Under the pieces are notes generated by a model. The model saw only the letters and a list, made by a program, of their open reading frames with translations. It had not been told where the DNA came from and did not search any database. Shown one piece after another: positions 1 to 9,084 of a stretch of 55,069 nucleotides of DNA. The stretch lies in NCBI RefSeq assembly GCF_003333265.1, contig NZ_QOLB01000155.1:1-55069 (forward strand), in the 5' to 3' direction. The stretch's first letter is position 1, and every line of letters starts with the position of its first letter. Both the position numbers and the translations under genes were made by a program. Source of the stretch: Candidatus Halocynthiibacter alkanivorans. Its GTDB lineage: Bacteria; Pseudomonadota; Alphaproteobacteria; Rhodobacterales; Rhodobacteraceae.

Positions 1-2019
1 GCTGTCAACGAAGCGGTTGCGGTTTATAAACGTGCGTTTTTCAACGCTTTTGTGAAACCGGCCTCGCTGCGTGATAAAATTTCAGCAAGCCGGCTCTCAG
101 CCAACTCCGCGCTGGAATTAGCGATCGAAGGGACCATGAATGGTCTTACGATGCGCGCTCAGGTTGTCAGCGTTGGTAATGCAACGGCGATCTATTCTCT
201 GATTGAGAACCAGGTTGATACGATGCTCACTCTCTCTCGTCTCGACAGTGCTTTTAAGGACTATTTTAACGAGGGTCTGAAAGGGGCGGTTGCCTCTGAC
301 GTGATCCGTGCAAATGCGGTCCAGCGGGCAATGGACGGACGTCTGGAAACGGTCCGTGCGTTGGTTGAAGCGTCCGACCCGTCGCTGAGCACGCTTGTTG
401 AAGACGCCGCAGAGATTTCCGACAAGAAAATTGGCATTGTTGCCGCGCGCATCGCGGTTCTTCAGGCGCAGGCCGATACGGTCACAAGTTCCGATCTGGC
501 CGCCGAGAAAGTCCGGCAGATTTCTGCTGATGCGGTTCTTATCGGCAATCACTCGGTCAACCGGATCACCGAAGCCACCGTGGCAATGGGTGTACAATTT
601 ACCGATGCCGAAAAACAAATGCAGTATATCATGATCGCGAGTATGGTCCTGTTTCTGGCGGCGCCATGGATGACCTATTTCATGATTGTTGGCCCGCTGC
701 GCCGCGCCACCGCTGCCACCGGACGTCTTGCGTCCGGCGATATGACAGAATTGACCGGGCTGAAACGTCAGGGCGGTGAAATCGGCAGCCTTGTCAGCGC
801 TTTGAATGTGTTCCGCTCCAATCTGGTCGACAAAGAACGCATGGAAGCCGAACAGGCTGAAGCCGAGCTGCAACAGCGCAAAGACGAAGAGCAGGCGCGG
901 CGCGACGAAATCGGGCGCAAAGAAGCTCAGGCCGCCCGTGAAGCTGAGCGTCGTGAGGAAACCCGTCAGCGCGAACTGGCCGAGGCTGCGGAGCGTGACG
1001 CGATCCGCCGTGCTGCTGACGAAGACCGCCAGTTGCTTATGGATGAGCAGGATCTGGTTGTGGATTCACTGGCATCCGGGCTGCAAAAACTGGCCGGTGG
1101 TGACATGCGGGCAACCATCAATCAGAACTTTGCCGATCGCTATGAACAGCTTCGTTCTGATTTCAACCTTGCGGTGCTGAACCTGTCCGAGATGGTCCGC
1201 TCGATTTCGGCCAGCGCGGTGACCATCGACCACAATTCTGGCGAAATCAGCCATGCTGCGCTGGACCTGTCGCGGCGGACTGAAGAATCCGCTGCCGCTC
1301 TTGGCGAAACAGCCGCGACGCTGACCGAACTGACCTCCTCAGTGCAATCTGCTGCGGATGGTGCTCTGCGCGCAGACCAGCTGGTGCGGGTGGCCCGCGA
1401 CAATGCCGAACAAAGCAGCGAAGTTGTGCGTGAGGCCGTTGAAGCCATGGGGGAAATCGAAACTTCGTCAAACCAGATCTCGAAAATCATCTCGGTGATT
1501 GACGACATCGCCTTCCAGACCAACCTGCTGGCGCTGAACGCCGGGGTGGAAGCAGCGCGCGCCGGGGATGCTGGCCGTGGTTTTGCGGTGGTGGCCTCGG
1601 AAGTGCGCGCACTTGCGCAGCGTTCTTCAGATGCGGCACGCGAGATCTCGACGCTGATTTCCAACTCAAGCAGCCAGGTGCAGCGGGGCGTTGGTCTGGT
1701 AGACAGAGCCGGCACAGCGCTGCAGTCGATCGTCACAGAAGTGGAAGAAGTTTCGGTGCATGTCGCTGAAATTGCGGCCTCGGCCAAAGAGCAGTCTACC
1801 GGGATCACTGAGATCAACCACGCGATCCACCAGCTCGACAGCGTGACCCAGCAAAACGCGGCAATGTTTGAAGAAACCACCGCCGCCAGCCAGGTTCTCG
1901 CCGCCGAGGCAACCACGCTGTCCGGCACGGTTGGCGCCTTCAAAACGGAAGAAGTGGCGACCAGCTGGGCTGAGGCGGAAGAGAGCTGGGACAGCAACGG
2001 CTACGCCACAGCCTCCTGA
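1..2019 (+). CDS. Methyl-accepting chemotaxis protein, 5' end cut off by the window
   Basis: Chemoreceptor that passes ligand occupancy to CheA/CheW in the inner membrane. The frame is open from base 1, so the true start and the first membrane segment lie outside the window. The visible part has a helical sensor region, a hydrophobic membrane segment at about window codons 209-232, a HAMP-like linker, a long charged coiled coil (about codons 275-350, rich in E, R, A and Q), a second HAMP-like stretch, and the signalling domain. The tip hairpin reads [20 protein letters not shown] followed by [17 protein letters not shown], which is the diagnostic receptor signature. No CheB/CheR-docking pentapeptide is seen at the C-terminus. 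No che genes are adjacent, so it may be an unlinked receptor. The ligand cannot be inferred. Confidence 0.93.
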   Translation, partial: AVNEAVAVYKRAFFNAFVKPASLRDKISASRLSANSALELAIEGTMNGLTMRAQVVSVGNATAIYSLIENQVDTMLTLSRLDSAFKDYFNEGLKGAVASDVIRANAVQRAMDGRLETVRALVEASDPSLSTLVEDAAEISDKKIGIVAARIAVLQAQADTVTSSDLAAEKVRQISADAVLIGNHSVNRITEATVAMGVQFTDAEKQMQYIMIASMVLFLAAPWMTYFMIVGPLRRATAATGRLASGDMTELTGLKRQGGEIGSLVSALNVFRSNLVDKERMEAEQAEAELQQRKDEEQARRDEIGRKEAQAAREAERREETRQRELAEAAERDAIRRAADEDRQLLMDEQDLVVDSLASGLQKLAGGDMRATINQNFADRYEQLRSDFNLAVLNLSEMVRSISASAVTIDHNSGEISHAALDLSRRTEESAAALGETAATLTELTSSVQSAADGALRADQLVRVARDNAEQSSEVVREAVEAMGEIETSSNQISKIISVIDDIAFQTNLLALNAGVEAARAGDAGRGFAVVASEVRALAQRSSDAAREISTLISNSSSQVQRGVGLVDRAGTALQSIVTEVEEVSVHVAEIAASAKEQSTGITEINHAIHQLDSVTQQNAAMFEETTAASQVLAAEATTLSGTVGAFKTEEVATSWAEAEESWDSNGYATAS

Positions 2020-2066
2020 TCCGAAATTGACCTTTCCCCGGCAACGGGGGAAGGTTAAGCAGGCCC

Positions 2067-3131
2067 ATGGCAAAGACATTTGAGACATTGCAGGCGTTCT
2101 GCGACGCGGGGTTCGACACGGTCATTGACGTGCGGGCCCCGTCTGAATTTGCAGAGGACCATATTCCCGGTGCGATCAGCCTGCCGGTTCTGTCCGATGC
2201 TGAGCGGGCAGAAGTCGGCACGATCTATGTCCAGGACAGCCCGTTCAAAGCGCGCAAGCTGGGCGCAGCCCTGGTGGCACGCAACGCTGCTGATCACATT
2301 TGCGGACCGCTTGCGGACAAGGATGGCAGCTGGCGACCGCTGGTCTATTGCTGGCGCGGTGGTCAGCGCTCCAACTCCTTTGCCTCGATCCTTAGCCAGA
2401 TTGGCTGGCGCACCGAGGTTGTCGACGGCGGCTACCGGACCTATCGCCGTCTGGTGGTTGATCTGTTGCACAAATCCACTTTGCCCCATGCGCTGATCCT
2501 GCTTGATGGCAATACCGGCACTGCCAAAACGGACCTGCTGCTGCGCCTGGGGCAACTGGGGGTGCAGATCATCGATCTGGAAGGGCTCGCTGCCCATCGT
2601 GGCTCGCTGTTTGGCGCCGTTGCCGGCGGCCAGCCGTCCCAAAAGATGTTTGAAAGCCGGCTCGCCGCCGCCTTTGGCGCGCTGGACCCCGCGCGGCCGG
2701 TGCTGCTTGAGGCGGAATCCTCGCGTATCGGTAATCTCAACTTGCCGGCGTCGCTGTGGACTGCGATGTGCGCCGCGCCCCGGATCGAAGTTCAGGCCGC
2801 GCCTTCAGAACGTGCCAGCTATCTTGTGCGTGCCTATAGCGACGTGATTTCTGATCGCACGAGAATGGCTGATACGCTTGCCGCCCTGACCAGTGTCCAG
2901 GGCCATGAGCGGGTGGAGAGCTGGCAGAAAATGGCGGTGTCCGGTGACCATGTGACCCTGGCGCAGTCCCTGATGCAGGAGCATTATGACCCGCGTTACC
3001 GGCGCTGGCGTGCGCGCCAGAACGTGGTCGCGGACGTGGTGCTTACCGTCAACGACATGTCAGAAGCGGGGCTTGATCTCGCGGCAGAACAATTGGCGGA
3101 CCGCATCGCCGCCGGTATCACTGCGCGGTAA
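2067..3131 (+). CDS. mnmH: tRNA 2-selenouridine synthase (SelU/MnmH)
   Basis: Replaces the sulfur of (mnm5)s2U34 in tRNA anticodons with selenium via a geranylated intermediate, using selenophosphate. An N-terminal rhodanese domain carries the family motif VYCWRGGQRS with active-site C95. A P-loop domain follows, with GNTGTAKT at residues 148-155 and a later EAESSRIGNLNLP motif. At 354 residues it is full length. The canonical Walker A GxxxxGK[ST] has Ala153 in place of the glycine before the lysine. A short hairpin (CCTTTCCCC/GGGGAAGG, 2031-2053) sits just upstream and contains the only purine-rich Shine-Dalgarno-like tract, so initiation could be folded down. It converges on selD, which supplies its substrate, and the two stop regions overlap by 14 bp. 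Confidence 0.92.
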   Translation: MAKTFETLQAFCDAGFDTVIDVRAPSEFAEDHIPGAISLPVLSDAERAEVGTIYVQDSPFKARKLGAALVARNAADHICGPLADKDGSWRPLVYCWRGGQRSNSFASILSQIGWRTEVVDGGYRTYRRLVVDLLHKSTLPHALILLDGNTGTAKTDLLLRLGQLGVQIIDLEGLAAHRGSLFGAVAGGQPSQKMFESRLAAAFGALDPARPVLLEAESSRIGNLNLPASLWTAMCAAPRIEVQAAPSERASYLVRAYSDVISDRTRMADTLAALTSVQGHERVESWQKMAVSGDHVTLAQSLMQEHYDPRYRRWRARQNVVADVVLTVNDMSEAGLDLAAEQLADRIAAGITAR

Positions 3132-5304
3132 TGAACGGCGCACCGGGGTGCAACTCGCCAATTTCAACCGCATCAAATCCTGCCTCAGTCAATGCCCGCA
3201 CGAGGGCGGCGCTGTCCGCTGAAGGCACCGCCGCCAGCAATCCGCCAGCGGTCTGCGGGTCAAACAACAGATCGCCGCGCGCGCCGGGGCGCACGTCACA
3301 TTGCCCGATCAGGGCGGCGCGGTTTTTAGGGTAAAGCGTCGATTGCACCCCTTGTCCGGCCAACAGCTCAGCGCCCTCAAACAGCGGCAACTGGTCCAGA
3401 TGCAGTGTCGCGCTCAGCCCGAAGCCTGTGCAGATCGCCATCAGATGCCCGGCAAGACCAAATCCGGTGACGTCGGTCATTGCATTGGCATTGCTGAGAA
3501 TTCTGGCCGCTTCCCCCTGAGGTCTGGCCATAGAGGCCAGCGCTTCTGCCACCCAATGCCCCCGCGCGCTCAGCGCCATCTCCGCCGCCAGGATCACACC
3601 GCTTCCTAGTGGTTTTGTCAGGATCAGACGATCGTCGGGTTGCGCGCCACTGACCGTGATCGCGGATTTTCCGCACAAACCGGTCAGTGAAAAGCCGATG
3701 CAAAGCTCCGCGCCGATGGAGGTATGGCCACCGACGATTTCTGCACCTGCCGCACTGAACACCTCTCCGGCGCCGGCCATGATCTCCGCCAGCCATTGCT
3801 GTTGCAGCGTATCTGACATGCGGGGCAGGGTGATCGAGGCAAGAGCGGCCTGCGGGCTTGCCCCCATTGCCCAGATATCCCCCAGCGCATGGGTGGCAGC
3901 GATACGGGCCATAACGTAGGGATCATTGCTGAAGGCGCGCAAATGATCGGTGGTGAACACCTGGTGTTGCCCGCCGGTCAACAACACCGCCGCGTCATCC
4001 CCCGCCCGGGTCAGCACATCTGCGCGGGCAATGGAGGGCAAATCCGCGAGGACGCCGGCGAGCACATCGCTGCCCACCTTGGCACCACAGCCACCACACA
4101 TCGGTTTGCCTGCAGCCAGGGCCTCGGCCACCCCATCAGCCACTGGGTCAGGCAGCGGCACCGCTGCCATCGAGGGTAGCCGTTTCAGCTTTGTCATGAA
4201 TTTTTGGTCGATCTGGTCTTTCCATTTCCACAGCAAAGCCCCCTCGAGCCGGACGCCGGATTTATCGGCCAGCGCGGACTTTCCACCCAGGGAAATCAGC
4301 TTGAGATAATCGCGCTGCGGCCGGAAGCTGCGCAGCTCCGCACCGGTCAGCGCCGCTACCAGATTGTGGTACAGCACCGGGGCCTGGCGCACCGCAAACA
4401 CACCTGCTTTGGGCCGCGGTGTCAGGTGCATATGGGCGCAGTCGCCACAGGCAAAAATATCGGGATCATTGCTGGATTGCAGTGTTTCCCCCACCTCAAT
4501 GAACCCGTCCACCAGGGTCAGCCCGGTCTCCTTGAGCCAGCCCCAGGGGCGGGCCCCGGCAGCACCGAGTGTAAAGGCTGACGGAATTTCATCGCCACCT
4601 TCAAGGCAGACGCGGTCGTGCTCAATGCGCAGGACCTCAACCGTTTCGCGCAACTGGACTCCCTGCGCCTTCAGATGCTGCAACAACTGATCCCGGGTCT
4701 TGCTGCGCATCTCCGCCAGCACTTCTGCACGGTCCACCAGGCTGATATTTGGGGCCTCACAGCCGTCCCGGCGCAGTGCATGCGCCATCGCCATGGCAAT
4801 CTCGACCCCGGCGACTCCGCCGCCAATGACAACCGCATCCGCACTGGCCCTGCTGTTATGTACCTGTTCGCGAAAGCTGTCCCAGCTGTTGGCAAATGTT
4901 TCCAGCGGCTTGGCCGGTGTGGCGTGATCAACGAACCCATCAAGCCCCGGCATAGCCGAGGTGATGCCAATATCGATTGAGGCGATGTCATAGGCAATCG
5001 GCGGCCGGCCGGGCACAAGGATGCGCTTTTGCGCGCGGTCAATTCCACTGACCCGGCCCAGCACCACTCGGGCACCGGCAAAACGGGCCAGCCGCACCAG
5101 ATCAAGCTCCAGCTCGTGGCGTTGGTAATGGCCTGCGATAAAACCCGGCAACATGCCGGAATAAGCGGCGCGTGCATCCGGGTTGATCACCGTCAGCCGT
5201 ACGCCAGGCAGTGGTTTCATCCCCCACATGCGCAGCAGCAGTGCGTGGGAATGTCCGCCACCAATCAGCACAAGTTCGCGGGTCAGGGGAAGGGGCAGCT
5301 GCAT
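3118..5304 (-). CDS. selD: Selenophosphate synthetase fused to an NADH-dehydrogenase-like flavoprotein
   Basis: The C-terminal half makes selenophosphate from selenide and ATP. The N-terminal ~380 residues are a pyridine-nucleotide-disulfide-oxidoreductase domain: dinucleotide-binding LIGGGHSHALLL at the start, a second VIGGGVAGVEIA, and an FACGDCAHM-type C-terminal FAD motif. This fusion architecture is known in cyanobacteria and many proteobacteria. The SelD domain begins near residue 400 with MCGGCGAKVGS. By alignment to E. coli SelD, C406 and K409 occupy the essential Cys17 and Lys20 positions, and the dispensable Cys19 is Ala408. The start at 5304 is preferred over the in-frame ATG at 5310 because GGAG lies six bases before it but abuts the upstream ATG. 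No selA or selB is present, so in this window selenium goes only to tRNA. Confidence 0.92.
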   Translation of the reverse strand: MQLPLPLTRELVLIGGGHSHALLLRMWGMKPLPGVRLTVINPDARAAYSGMLPGFIAGHYQRHELELDLVRLARFAGARVVLGRVSGIDRAQKRILVPGRPPIAYDIASIDIGITSAMPGLDGFVDHATPAKPLETFANSWDSFREQVHNSRASADAVVIGGGVAGVEIAMAMAHALRRDGCEAPNISLVDRAEVLAEMRSKTRDQLLQHLKAQGVQLRETVEVLRIEHDRVCLEGGDEIPSAFTLGAAGARPWGWLKETGLTLVDGFIEVGETLQSSNDPDIFACGDCAHMHLTPRPKAGVFAVRQAPVLYHNLVAALTGAELRSFRPQRDYLKLISLGGKSALADKSGVRLEGALLWKWKDQIDQKFMTKLKRLPSMAAVPLPDPVADGVAEALAAGKPMCGGCGAKVGSDVLAGVLADLPSIARADVLTRAGDDAAVLLTGGQHQVFTTDHLRAFSNDPYVMARIAATHALGDIWAMGASPQAALASITLPRMSDTLQQQWLAEIMAGAGEVFSAAGAEIVGGHTSIGAELCIGFSLTGLCGKSAITVSGAQPDDRLILTKPLGSGVILAAEMALSARGHWVAEALASMARPQGEAARILSNANAMTDVTGFGLAGHLMAICTGFGLSATLHLDQLPLFEGAELLAGQGVQSTLYPKNRAALIGQCDVRPGARGDLLFDPQTAGGLLAAVPSADSAALVRALTEAGFDAVEIGELHPGAPFITAQ

Positions 5305-5372
5305 GGTCATCTCCGCTCACAAGGCATCGGGCAGTTTGGCAGTCGGGTCCTGGGGCAAAGCGCGAGGCTGTG

Positions 5373-5500
5373 CCCGCTGAATTGGCGCACGGTAGACGTT
5401 TGGTCCGGGCCCTGGTATTTGCGTCTGGCAGCTGGCGATTGCCACATGAATCGGGCGCGCGGGAGAGCGCAACCAGGCGCAGTGGTGCCAATTCAGCGGG
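5373..5500 (-). promoter_or_regulatory. Candidate structured RNA leader upstream of selD
   Basis: On the minus strand, 14 bases reading CCCGCTGAATTGGC (5500-5487) are perfectly complementary to GCCAATTCAGCGGG (5386-5373), closing a ~100-nt interior. Inside it a second stem pairs CCTGGT-TGCG with CGCA-AAT-ACCAGG, and a third possible stem is CGATT/AATCG. The element ends about 70 nt before the selD start. Nested complementarity of this length suggests a folded leader or an independent small RNA. No known riboswitch consensus was recognised. A 62-codon frame (5505-5317) also crosses it but resembles no protein known to me. Confidence 0.35.
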
Positions 5501-5543
5501 TGCATTGCAAGCCAGTATCACCGCCGGCGCCCGGGACCAGGGT

Positions 5544-6026
5544 TCAGCCCGGTTGAAAGCGCCCGTCCAGAAACATCAGCGGCGCGCCTTCGCGGGTTGC
5601 CGCACGGATCACCTGTCCGATAACCACGGCATGATCCCCGGCCTCAGTCACACTGTAATTCTCGCACTCGAACCGCGCCAGGCAACCCTCAAGCAAGGGC
5701 ACATCATCGGCGCCCCGGCTCCATTTCAGCGGCGCAAAATCCAGCCCGTCGCCGGTGAAATGGCGGGCCAGCTCCAGCTGATCCTGCGCCAGAACGTGGA
5801 TGGCAAAACTATTGCACGTGGTGAACGCCTCGTATCGGCGGGAATAACGCGCCGGGCACCACAGCACCATCGGTGGATCCAGCGACACGGAGACAAAGGA
5901 ATTGGCCGTGATACCCAGTGGCCCGCGCGGGCAATCCGTGGTGATGACACAGACACCGGTGGCATATTTTCCAAGCGCATCGCGGAATTTTCGCGGGTCC
6001 TGTGCGTTGGGGATAAAGCTTTGCAT
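5544..6026 (-). CDS. Flavin reductase-like FMN-binding protein
   Basis: A 160-residue protein of the flavin reductase / DIM6-NTAB split-barrel family, which reduces FMN or FAD with NAD(P)H or forms the reductase half of two-component monooxygenases. Typical features are the N-terminal FRDALGKYATGVCVITT segment, then GITANSFVSVSLDPPMVLWC (flavin phosphate/isoalloxazine contacts), NSFAIHVLA in the middle, and the C-terminal GDHAVVIGQVI strand. Length is normal. It is transcribed toward selD, away from the sox-like genes. No partner oxygenase is adjacent, so the substrate is unknown. Confidence 0.85.
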   Translation of the reverse strand: MQSFIPNAQDPRKFRDALGKYATGVCVITTDCPRGPLGITANSFVSVSLDPPMVLWCPARYSRRYEAFTTCNSFAIHVLAQDQLELARHFTGDGLDFAPLKWSRGADDVPLLEGCLARFECENYSVTEAGDHAVVIGQVIRAATREGAPLMFLDGRFQPG

Positions 6027-6282
6027 GCGGGTGCCTTTGTTGCGGGTCTCATTTGCTGCGTCTGTGTGTCACACCGGCACCCGGCGTCAAGCCTTTCTGC
6101 GACCCGGCACCGGCCAAACCCGGCAATCCCTGTGATTTTCCGGCGGATCACCGTGGTTTCACTTGATTTTCCCTGGTGCACAGCCGGGAAATTGCCGCAG
6201 TTCAACTGAAACCCGTTGCAATCCGGAGCCAGCTCTCACAAGGTGACAGCCGGATGAAACACGCAAGACACGGAGAGCATCG

Positions 6283-6699
6283 ATGAAGTTCACACGTCGT
6301 GACGCGCTGACGCTTGGTCTCGGGGCCACAGCGGCCTCGTTGCTGCCGTTTTCGGCCGCCTCGGCTTGCGAAGATGCTATCGCCGTGTTCACCGGTGGCC
6401 AGGAGCCTGGAGAAGGCGATATCAGCCTGCGTCTGCCGGCCTCGGTCAAAGATGGCAGTTCGGTGCCGGTGCTGGCAGAGGCGCCTGGCGCGGTGGTATT
6501 GGCGCTGTTTACCACCCACAACCCGGCGCCGCAGATCGCAACTGTGCATTTTGGCCCATTGTCAGAGCCTCAGTCACTGCTGACCCGGATCCGCCTGTCC
6601 CGCAGTCAGGACATTGTCGCAGTCGCCAGGCTGGCGGACGGAAGTTACATCCGGGACCGTAAAAGCGTAAAGGTCACTGTGAACGGCTTCAACATCTGA
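6283..6699 (+). CDS. SoxY-like carrier protein lacking the C-terminal cysteine arm
   Basis: SoxY normally carries sulfur intermediates on a C-terminal Gly-Gly-Cys-Gly-Gly swinging arm in periplasmic thiosulfate oxidation. This 138-residue protein starts with a Tat-type signal (TRRDALTLGLGATAASLLP) and has the SoxY immunoglobulin-like body, but ends in KVTVNGFNI with no cysteine arm. Neither alternative frame at the 3' end restores one. Its only cysteine is C29, immediately after the probable signal cleavage site (SAASA-C). SD GGAG precedes the ATG. The soxZ-like gene follows 24 bp downstream. It may be an adaptor rather than a covalent sulfur carrier. No soxXABCD genes are in the window. Confidence 0.75.
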   Translation: MKFTRRDALTLGLGATAASLLPFSAASACEDAIAVFTGGQEPGEGDISLRLPASVKDGSSVPVLAEAPGAVVLALFTTHNPAPQIATVHFGPLSEPQSLLTRIRLSRSQDIVAVARLADGSYIRDRKSVKVTVNGFNI

Positions 6700-6723
6700 G
6701 CCCTTGAGATCAGGAACCCCATA

Positions 6724-7053
6724 ATGACACCCGGCGTAAAACCCCATATTCAGATGCCAGCCAGGGTTGCGGCGGGGGATGTCATTACCATCAAGGTCCT
6801 GGCCATGCACGACATGGAATCCGGCCAGCGCCAGGACGGGGCCGGCAATATTGTACCGCGCTCAATCCTCAACCGGTTTACCTGCGCCTTTAATGGCGCG
6901 CGTGTTGTGGATATCCAGCTGGAACCGGCGATTGCCCGCAACCCATATTTTCAGTTTTCAGCCCTGGTGCCGGAGGCCGGTGAATTCACGTTCAGCTGGT
7001 ATGGCGACGATGGTTCGGTGATTGAAACCACAAAACACATTCAGATCACCTGA
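6724..7053 (+). CDS. soxZ: SoxZ-like protein
   Basis: A 109-residue all-beta protein of the SoxZ family, which pairs with SoxY to form the carrier heterodimer. Supporting segments are KPHIQMPARVAAGDVITIKV at the N-terminus, an AMHDMESGQRQD loop, FTCAFNGARVVDIQLEPAI and the C-terminal GEFTFSWYGDDGSV. It has no signal peptide, as expected for SoxZ carried out through Tat with SoxY. It directly follows the SoxY-like gene. Because that partner lacks the sulfur-binding cysteine, the complex here probably does something other than standard thiosulfate oxidation. Confidence 0.8.
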   Translation: MTPGVKPHIQMPARVAAGDVITIKVLAMHDMESGQRQDGAGNIVPRSILNRFTCAFNGARVVDIQLEPAIARNPYFQFSALVPEAGEFTFSWYGDDGSVIETTKHIQIT

Positions 7054-7217
7054 CTGCCGGCCATTTGAGGCTGTGGTGCCAGGCGGGTAAGGGATTCCCT
7101 ATCCGATTGGTATGACGGGTCTGTTCTTATCTTGTCGCGGCGGACGAACCGGGCCGTATTGTACCCTATGCGTGAACAACCTATATCAGCGGGAACGGGC
7201 CAGACTTCGGTTGCACC

Positions 7218-7233
7218 GGTGCAGATCTGCACC
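7218..7233. promoter_or_regulatory. 16-bp perfect palindrome ahead of the Crp/Fnr gene
   Basis: GGTGCAGATCTGCACC is a perfect inverted repeat ending 30 bp before the chosen GTG start of the Crp/Fnr-family regulator and about 165 bp after soxZ. Its size and dyad suit a dimeric regulator. Binding by that regulator is an inference. Confidence 0.45.
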
Positions 7234-7263
7234 CGGCCGGAAAAATCAACGCAGGGGAATACC

Positions 7264-7920
7264 GTGGATTGGATCGATCGATTTCCCGGGCTACGCAGCC
7301 TGGACGACAGCCTGCGCAAGGTCCTGCTGGAGCGCTCCACCATTGTCAGCCTGGCCAAAAATACTGTGGTGTTCGGGCCGGGTAAATCGTCAGAAAACCT
7401 GCTGTTGCTGCTGGACGGCACCGTGCGGGTTCAGCAATTGTCTGAAAGCGGCCGCGAAATCGTGATGTACCGGGTGCAGGCCGGTGAAAGCTGTGTGCTG
7501 TCCACCGCCTGTATGCTGGCCTATGAAGACCACTCCGCCGAAGGCATTGCCGAAGTCGACGTTCGCGCGGCAGCGATCCCACGCCAGGTGTTTGACGACC
7601 TGATTGCCAACTCCCAAACCTTCCGCACTTTTGTATTCACCGCCTATTCGCGCCGCATCACAGATCTGTTTTATGTGATCGAGGAAATCGCCTTCCGGCG
7701 TATTGATATCCGGCTTGCGGCGCGGCTTGGCGAACTGGCGGACGGGCAGGGGATCCTGCGTGCCACCCATGCGCAACTGGCGTCCGAACTGGGCACTGCG
7801 CGCGAGGTGATTTCCCGTCAGCTGCAGGAGTTTCAGCGCAAGGGTTGGGTGGAACTTTCGCGCGGCAGTGTGAAAATGACCGATCAGGGAGCGCTGGCGG
7901 CGCTGGCGGAAACCACCTGA
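7264..7920 (+). CDS. Crp/Fnr-family transcriptional regulator with a cysteine pair
   Basis: A cyclic-nucleotide-binding-like beta-barrel domain (about residues 15-120) is followed by a dimer helix and a winged HTH (about 150-205: LASELGTAREVISRQLQEF). The GTG at 7264 is chosen because AGGGGA lies 5-6 bases upstream, giving 218 residues, normal for the family; the open frame extends upstream to 7132 with no domain content. Two cysteines, C77 and C83, lie in GESCVLSTACML inside the sensor barrel, a pattern suited to a thiol, sulfane-sulfur or redox sensor rather than to the N-terminal Fe-S cluster of FNR. It follows the soxYZ-like pair and probably controls it. The effector is unknown. Confidence 0.85.
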   Translation: MDWIDRFPGLRSLDDSLRKVLLERSTIVSLAKNTVVFGPGKSSENLLLLLDGTVRVQQLSESGREIVMYRVQAGESCVLSTACMLAYEDHSAEGIAEVDVRAAAIPRQVFDDLIANSQTFRTFVFTAYSRRITDLFYVIEEIAFRRIDIRLAARLGELADGQGILRATHAQLASELGTAREVISRQLQEFQRKGWVELSRGSVKMTDQGALAALAETT

Positions 7921-8034
7921 TCTCCGGGTCTTTCCTGGCCCGGATCCGGTGCAAACCTGCAGGGCGCTGGTGCAAACCCGGATCTGGGGCGCTTGGCCCT
8001 TGACCCGTAAGCCTGTGCAGGGCATCCCATCATC

Positions 8035-9084
8035 ATGGTACCAATAGATAAGCTTGCACAGATCACCCAGCGTTTCGAATTTCTCGAAGCTTCCATGAGC
8101 CAGGGCAGCGGCGACATCGCCGCGCTTGGCCGGGAATATGCTGAACTGCGTCCGGTGGTTGAAGAAATCAACGTTTACCTTCAGCTGCTTGACGAGATCG
8201 CCGAGGCCGAGATCATGCTGGATGATCCGGAAATGAAAGACCTTGCGGCAGAAGAACTGCCGGCACTGAAAGCGCGGCTTCCCCAGGTGGAAGAGGGGCT
8301 GCAGATTTCACTGCTGCCCAAAGACGCCGCTGACAGCCGCCCGGCAATGATCGAGATCCGCCCCGGCACCGGCGGCGATGAAGCGGCGTTGTTTGCCGCT
8401 GATCTGCTGCGTATGTACCAGCGCTATGCCGAAGGCCGCGGTTGGAAATTTAACATCGTGCAGGAGAGTCTGACCGAGTTGGGCGGCATCAAAGAGGTCA
8501 TCGCCAATATTCAGGGCGACAACGTGTTTGCGCGGCTGAAATTTGAAAGTGGTGTGCATCGGGTGCAACGGGTGCCGGAAACCGAAAGTGGCGGTCGTAT
8601 CCACACGTCAGCCGCCACTGTCGCAGTGCTGCCTGAAGCGCAGGACGTGGATATCAAGATCGATGCCAATGACATCCGCATCGATACCATGCGCGCGTCC
8701 GGGGCTGGTGGCCAGCATGTGAACACCACCGATTCCGCGGTACGTATCACCCATATTCCCAGCGGTATTGTTGTTGTCAGCGCCGAAAAATCACAGCATC
8801 GCAACCGTGAAATCGCCATGCAAGTGCTGCGGGCCCGGCTTTACGATGCGGAGCGCCAGAAACTGCATGACGAACGTGCCGACAGCCGCAAATCCCAGGT
8901 CGGATCCGGTGATCGTTCGGAACGGATCCGCACCTATAACTTCCCGCAGGGCCGGATGAGCGATCACCGGATCAACCTGACGCTTTATAAGCTGGATCAG
9001 ATCATGGGTGGCGATCTGGACGAGACAATTGATGCGCTCACCGCCGATCACCAGGCCACATTGATGGCCGAGATGGGGCAATGA
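8035..9084 (+). CDS. prfA: Peptide chain release factor 1
   Basis: RF1 recognises UAA and UAG stop codons and triggers peptidyl-tRNA hydrolysis. The 349-residue protein has the N-terminal helical domain, then the catalytic GGQ tripeptide in [15 protein letters not shown], the site methylated by PrmC. The family-typical [11 protein letters not shown] segment precedes it, and the C-terminal region contains [14 protein letters not shown]. The following prmC overlaps by four bases (ATGA), so the methyltransferase and its substrate are translationally coupled. Length and organisation are standard. Confidence 0.98.
   Translation: MVPIDKLAQITQRFEFLEASMSQGSGDIAALGREYAELRPVVEEINVYLQLLDEIAEAEIMLDDPEMKDLAAEELPALKARLPQVEEGLQISLLPKDAADSRPAMIEIRPGTGGDEAALFAADLLRMYQRYAEGRGWKFNIVQESLTELGGIKEVIANIQGDNVFARLKFESGVHRVQRVPETESGGRIHTSAATVAVLPEAQDVDIKIDANDIRIDTMRASGAGGQHVNTTDSAVRITHIPSGIVVVSAEKSQHRNREIAMQVLRARLYDAERQKLHDERADSRKSQVGSGDRSERIRTYNFPQGRMSDHRINLTLYKLDQIMGGDLDETIDALTADHQATLMAEMGQ

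Noticed and set aside
1140-1997. Long minus-strand frame opposite the chemoreceptor
   Set aside because: A shadow of codon usage in a high-GC gene; Ser/Ala-rich with no domain.
5373-5500. Selenocysteine tRNA or SECIS element near selD
   Set aside because: No cloverleaf, no UCA anticodon stem and no TTC-arm; also no selA/selB in the window.
5317-5505. 62-codon minus-strand frame just upstream of selD
   Set aside because: No recognisable protein features and it coincides with strong nested RNA stems, which explain the sequence better; kept only as an alternative.
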